A DNA stretch of 64,000 bases from Siphonodentalium dalli (taxonomy: Eukaryota > Mollusca > Scaphopoda > Gadilida > Siphonodentaliidae), in NCBI GenBank assembly GCA_032622095.1, contig CP136067.1, positions 56,895,899 to 56,959,898 on the forward strand, in the 5' to 3' direction. Of the stretch, positions 60,200 through 64,000 are shown in pieces; positions within the stretch are counted from its first letter, which is position 1; the number at the start of each line of letters is the position of its first letter. The translations under genes were made by a program, and so were the position numbers. The notes below the pieces were generated by a model. The model searched no databases. It was given only the letters and a program-made list of their open reading frames with translations, and was not told the DNA's origin.

Positions 60200-61039
60200 A
60201 GCGAAATGTAACTATGCGCCGTCCGCAATGAGTTCGATAAAAGATTCTAGATTATGATGCAAGTTGTGTTCTGTATTTATTCTACACTGTTGTGTCAGAT
60301 AAATTAAATCCATTACTGTCATCTTCATTGATACTATGACTACCTTTATTGTGATTTAACTCTGATGAATAACCAGTAATTTTCGGGGCATCACCCGAAT
60401 CGGATCATTGACGTAATGTACGTCATCTTTCTTGGCGACAACGTCAACAAGAATAGTTCCGGCTTGTATTCCACTAGAGGTATACACTAATATGTATTCA
60501 ATGGCTCGTATTCCGTTGAATACATGTGCCTCGCGTCGATGGGTGTGGAATACAAATTCTTCTGCACTTGTACTATTTGTTTTCGTGTCTGTCGTCTGCT
60601 TTGATTTTCTGAAGATCCCTATATTATAAAATAGACTATTCCGATGTATACTTTCGTAACTGGGTGGGAGAATCTATTTAGTGAAGAAAGGGTTAAACGG
60701 ACAAGCCTCATTAGAACCTCCAAATAATGTCTATCTAATTTGGAGGGTTGGATCAGACAGGTCGATCTTGCTAAATCATAGCAATTTAGAGCATTTTCCA
60801 ATTTCCATACATACATATGTTTAATTAAAAATAATATGTAAAGGATAGTTAAATGCTTGTTGACTGTTATATGCACATATATTATATATATGTTTAATTT
60901 ACTTGTACTTTCTGTTTATTTACAACTGCCTGCTTGTTTACGTTATTATTGTGCGAATAAACATTATTAAAATACTATCTTATATTGTCTTATTTTATAT
61001 TAAGGTGAGAGTGAGACAACAACACTCTTTTAACATTAC
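60200..61039. other. Intergenic, nothing recognised
   Basis: AT-rich, no supported gene. Confidence 0.45.
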
Positions 61040-61205
61040 CATATCAGGTAGTATCAGGAATAGAATAGCGGTGAACACGTTTTTATCGCTCCGTCCTGAA
61101 GAAAAATCGGGAACCGAAAAACGAATGAAAGTATTTCAAGTACATATGTACATGTATCTATCGATATATTTTTATCCTGGATGTATAACAAACATGAAAG
61201 TATCA
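61040..61205 (+). repeat. Dispersed repeat, inverted partner of 13,390-13,625
   Basis: TATCAGGTAGTATCAGGAAT, then CCGTCCTGAAGAAAAATC, then GAATGAAAGTATTTCA. Confidence 0.7.
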
Positions 61206-61512
61206 ATGACACTGTAGCTCAACTTGGGGAGGAGTTAATTTTTTCTGAGCAATGAAAAGAATGATAAAGAAGAAATCATGCTGAAGATTCACATAAAGCT
61301 TGATCATGATTCGGGTGAGGGATGTGGTCTGTAGGGTGTGCTGAAGGATTTAGTCATGGAAAGAGTAAAATCCAAGATGGCTGCCGGTGGCCATGTTTCA
61401 CTCTCGAAAATCGTTCAAATTCGATAGCTCCCATCTACAGGTGATCACAATCGTACCTGCAAAATTAAAAACATCTGGCCATAAATACGGCTGCATGGTG
61501 AGTAGTAGTATT

Positions 61513-61653
61513 GGCGGTCACTCTGGCCCACCCCCTCGCTCGATGGCAGTCTGGCCCATGGGCCAGAGTGCCCGCCCCCAGGTTTGTTTACCCGGGGCGG
61601 GCACTCTGGCCTATGTGTCATCGAGCGAGGGGGTGGGACCAGAGTGACCCGCC
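61513..61653. repeat. GC-rich long hairpin
   Basis: GGCGGTCACTCTGGCCCACC, then CCCTCGCTCGATG, pairs with CATCGAGCGAGGGGGTGGGA, then CCAGAGTGACCCGCC. A perfect inner stem of 18 bp (61,561-61,578 with 61,594-61,611, GGCCAGAGTGCCCGCCCC) encloses CAGGTTTGTTTACC. Far more GC-rich than its surroundings. Confidence 0.93.
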
Positions 61654-61736
61654 CAGGGTCGGTCCAGAGGTTATGTTATATTCCAAAGAGTAAGGTCAGC
61701 GCTTCGAAGTGTTGTTTTTTTTACAGAAAAGAGCAC

Positions 61737-61861
61737 AATTTACCAATGTATCGATTTTTTCTCGGATTCTAATGCCAGTGTGGTAAGCGAAGGGCGCTCC
61801 CCTTCGATGTACACATTGAACTTAGAATAATACCGAGAAAAAATAGATGTGTTGGTAAATT
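61737..61861. repeat. Long hairpin, about 40-bp arms
   Basis: AATTTACCAATGTATCGATT, then TTTTCTCGG and ATTCTAA, pair with TTAGAATAATACCGAG and AAAAAATAGATGTGTTGGTAAATT. Confidence 0.85.
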
Positions 61862-61877
61862 ATGCTACTTTACCAGT

Positions 61878-61944
61878 GCATATTTTAACAAAAGCGAAAG
61901 TCTTCGAATAAATTCGAAGACGCTAGCGCTGTGAAAATGTGCAT
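61878..61944. repeat. Hairpin around GTCTTCGAATAAATTCGAAGAC
   Basis: A perfect inner palindrome at 61,900-61,921 sits within looser arms TGCATATTTTAACAAAAGCG / CGCTGTGAAAATGTGCATGT. Confidence 0.8.
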
Positions 61945-62029
61945 GTAAGAGCCATCTGATAGCAGGTTTTGGGTTGCCCTGAAAAGGGCCGTTTTACGTT
62001 AGATCACAAGAAAAGTGGATAAGCGGTCT

Positions 62030-62437
62030 TTAGGAACTCAAATCCTCTTGATTCAACTCCCGAAACACAAGCGAACCCTCGATGCGAGGTGGAAATATAC
62101 CTTGCGGTATACTCCCACCCTTCAATGGAGGTACGTCTAATCTGTACTCCGGGTCCTTCTTCTGTCTCCAAAACACGAGCTTTCTCTGCAGAAGGGTTGC
62201 CGCCACCGTAAGCAAGACACTTGTTGTCCCAAGCCATTCGATGTTCTCTGTCGCCTGTCCACTGAACAGTGTAGGATTGCGAGCCCAAGTTGCATTGACA
62301 AAAGTGAATAGTTCAAAGAACTTTTCACGTGTACCATACACTGCCCAGGAAAGGGTCTCCCACACCGCAATGTCCCTCGGGGCCGATACACGGATGGCTC
62401 TGACATAAGATCCGAGATCAGTTTTAGGGTATTCCAT
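62030..62437 (-). CDS. Intact intronless 135-codon ORF, unknown protein
   Basis: ATG at 62,437 and TAA at 62,030-62,032. The region is clearly less AT-rich than its flanks. Residues about 18-58 (RVSAPRDIAVWETLSWAVYG, then NPTLFSGQ) weakly recall LysM/phage tail-X modules, where W-x-(I/L)-x-x-x-x-YG and a NPxLxxGQ turn occur. Residues about 67-83 (WLGTTSVLLTVAATLLQ) are hydrophobic enough for one membrane segment, followed by basic KLVFWRQKK. The C terminus is Pro/Gly-rich. The neighbours on the same strand are a broken adenain-like protease and a Cys/His ORF, so it may be a structural or membrane protein of the same virus-like element. I do not recognise the family; it could also be a host gene. 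Confidence 0.6.
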   Translation of the reverse strand: MEYPKTDLGSYVRAIRVSAPRDIAVWETLSWAVYGTREKFFELFTFVNATWARNPTLFSGQATENIEWLGTTSVLLTVAATLLQRKLVFWRQKKDPEYRLDVPPLKGGSIPQGIFPPRIEGSLVFRELNQEDLSS

Positions 62438-62470
62438 CGTGGAGAAAATGATATAGTCTAAATGGGGTTT

Positions 62471-62543
62471 TGTTATATGTAAAACGCGCGGACGTCATTG
62501 GCGACGTCATTGTGTTTTTTCTACCAAATTTCCCGAACGTCAT
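62471..62543 (-). promoter_or_regulatory. Putative promoter with tandem CRE-like sites
   Basis: Read on the minus strand, ATGACGTC occurs twice 12 bp apart (62,491-62,498 and 62,503-62,510), with a third ATGACGTT at 62,536-62,543. A TATA-like ACATATAACA follows at 62,471-62,480, about 35 bp before the ORF start at 62,437. The order fits a compact promoter for that ORF. Confidence 0.5.
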
Positions 62544-62824
62544 TTCAAATGTGTTTCTTTTTTGGTGAATTAAGATCTTCATCGACATTGCCGAAGACGA
62601 TCATTAAAAACAGACACTGTTTTTCAATAACATAACTTTTATTTTTGAATTAAGAATCAACATATTTACAACTGATCTTGAAATTATCATATTTACAATC
62701 AATAATTGGTAATGCAATGAACATAATTTACATTTGGTAACTCATTTCATCATTAACAATCAACATATTTACAAAATGATTATGATTTTAACATGTTTAA
62801 ACAATTGGTAATGAACACATTTTA

Positions 62825-63354
62825 TCAACACTGAAATTCACAGTAAGTCTTACAAGTTTGTGAAATACATGTTTTGGGTAATGTTTCTGATTCTTTTCGT
62901 AAGGGCTCATTGTTTCTATGAAACCAATCAAATACTTTTCTATCATTTTTGAAGTAGTCACCATCAAAATTCATTTCAACTAATACTTTATACCATATCC
63001 GCTTTTCAAGAAATGTAAAGCAAATATGCAGTAGATACCACACACGTTTGTACCGTGATGTTGAAACCGCCCAACGTTTATTTTACATTCGATCGAATTT
63101 CTTTGAATAAATGATTTGACATATTTATCAATAACTGGTATCCCAAACGAATCGAAATATGTTGCAATGTTTCCATTGAAGAAAATTGCAACCTAGTGTT
63201 CTCCTGGCTTTTCTGACGTATGTGTATTTACAATGTATGCTTTTACATGATGAGGTTCCTCGTGTGGTAACTGATCTTTTGCACACACCACACCATACAA
63301 TGAACAGATGTAGGATGATTTGTCTAGTATATGCTGAAGTTCGCTAGTGTTCAT
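62825..63354 (-). pseudogene. Adenain-like (Ulp1-fold) cysteine protease, broken
   Basis: ATG at 63,354 opens MNTSELQHILDKSSYICS. The triad landmarks come in order: a His at 63,196-63,198, YFDSFGIPV with the Asp near 63,145, and NVCGIYC with the catalytic Cys near 63,040. This order (H, D/E, C followed by G) and YFDSFG are those of adenovirus-type proteases found in Maverick/Polinton and adintovirus elements. In those it cleaves virion proteins. An in-frame TAG at 63,193-63,195, directly after the His, replaces the expected aromatic codon. The frame closes again near 62,980 while matching sequence continues in a neighbouring frame to 62,825. It is dead as it stands. Confidence 0.65.
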
Positions 63355-63438
63355 CTTCCTAGTTTTTTTTTACTTTTTCACACCACAAGTCAACAAAAAC
63401 CGAATTAACTTGGATACAGTTTGCATGAACAACTTCCT

Positions 63439-63798
63439 TTATATCTTTCCAAAGTTTGAATGCCTCAAATTTCTCTTGTGGTGTAATGATTCTATTTCTG
63501 GATACCATTGTTCCATAACTCGGTAGATGTTCAATTTAAGTAGTGCTATATCAATGAACATATCTACCCATTGTATAGGTGGTGTCCAAAGACAAAGTAA
63601 ATGTCGTGTCTGACTTGGATGATCTATTTTACATCCTTCACAATTGAGTGTCACTTCTTTTGAAATTTGATTTTGTATTTCATGAACGAAACATTTCTCG
63701 AAAGTTTTCCGAACTTTGTCAAGGATAGAAACTTATGGAATGAAATCGAGTCCTCCAACTTCCAGTCTCAATTTTTCCTCCAAATGCAATCCATCCAT
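63439..63798 (-). pseudogene. Cys/His-rich ORF upstream of the protease, one in-frame stop
   Basis: ATG at 63,798 begins MDGLHLEEKLRLEVGGLDF. A TAA at 63,733-63,735 interrupts. The same frame goes on as VSILDKVRKFTKEFC and then CEGCKIDHPSQTRHLLCL, a Cys-x2-Cys...HPSQ..H...C pattern, followed by QWVDMFIDIALLKLNIYRV and ESLHHKRNLRHSNFGK, ending at 63,439. It lies 85 bp before the protease on the same strand, consistent with one element. Function unknown; the Cys/His cluster may bind zinc. Confidence 0.5.
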
Positions 63799-63799
63799 G

Positions 63800-64000
63800 T
63801 TTTTAATAATCTGTTATTATTTCTCGCAAACTGTTGAATTCAACTTGATTATCGAACTCAGCATAGACTATCACGTTGGTCACTGAAGCTAGAGCTGCAG
63901 CAAACTGAAGCTCTAACCGTATGTTACAGGTTTTTATAGGATGCAAATGTCTTTCCTCGGCTCCTTGGTCAGGTGTGAGGTCGTAACCCCAGAAACAATA
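63800..64000. other. Continuation of the same locus at the window edge
   Basis: Minus-strand coding character seems to continue, but I cannot define a frame before the window ends. Confidence 0.3.

Noticed and set aside
1-64000. tRNA or rRNA genes
   Set aside because: I found no cloverleaf-compatible A/B box pair outside the SINE-like repeat and no rRNA-like conserved stretch. A covariance-model scan would be needed to be sure.

Overview
The window is AT-rich eukaryotic nuclear DNA from an invertebrate animal. I infer a lophotrochozoan, most likely a mollusc: it carries one long-intron host gene, many non-LTR, LTR and DNA-transposon relics, many hairpin MITEs, and a dispersed SINE-like repeat of a type I associate with mollusc genomes. 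I see nothing bacterial in the overall organisation: no operons, no ribosome-binding sites. The species cannot be fixed from the sequence alone.

The only recognisable host gene is a tryptophan 2,3-dioxygenase (TDO)-like gene on the + strand, about 17.5-59.0 kb. I can place ten confident or fairly confident coding exons (30,563-59,001) with GT-AG borders and compatible phases. Three further exons are tentative: a first exon near 17.5 kb, a 19-nt microexon at 30,068-30,086, and one exon near 43.8 kb. The joined product would be about 385-402 residues, close to the usual animal TDO length. The proximal haem-ligand region, the substrate-carboxylate Arg and the SGFQSLQFR core are kept. The distal-His segment and the GTGG loop are altered.

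Region by region. 0-17 kb is intergenic: a 3' LINE relic (1.0-2.5 kb); a 4.5-kb compound structure with roughly 650-bp inverted arms around a LINE fragment and a 185-bp satellite (4.0-8.5 kb); MITEs at 10.2, 11.3 and 14.2 kb; and a minus-strand LINE relic (12.0-13.1 kb). 17.6-30 kb is intron 1, holding a 122-bp tandem array, a SINE-like repeat, and a large inverted minisatellite complex (23.0-28.7 kb) split by a 2.5-kb TIR element. 30-34.4 kb holds the clustered 5' exons. 34.4-40.8 kb is an intron with a THAP/SWIM-type DNA-transposon relic, another degenerate mobile ORF and a 355-bp tandem repeat.

43.9-55.9 kb is an intron containing a structurally complete but decayed Ty3/Gypsy element (44,383-50,806; 162-bp LTRs; 5-bp target duplication). 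Nested inside it are a LINE (44,546-45,907) and a 969-bp TIR element (48,103-49,071). The same intron also holds a 5'-truncated L1/Tx1-like LINE with an open 535-codon frame and a poly(A) tail. 56.4-56.8 kb is a 44-bp minisatellite directly upstream of the penultimate exon. 61.5-64 kb is a different kind of locus: nested hairpins, an intact intronless 135-codon ORF with tandem CRE-like sites upstream, and a broken adenain-like cysteine protease next to a Cys/His-rich ORF. I read this as the eroded end of a large virus-like DNA transposon (Maverick/Polinton or adintovirus type).
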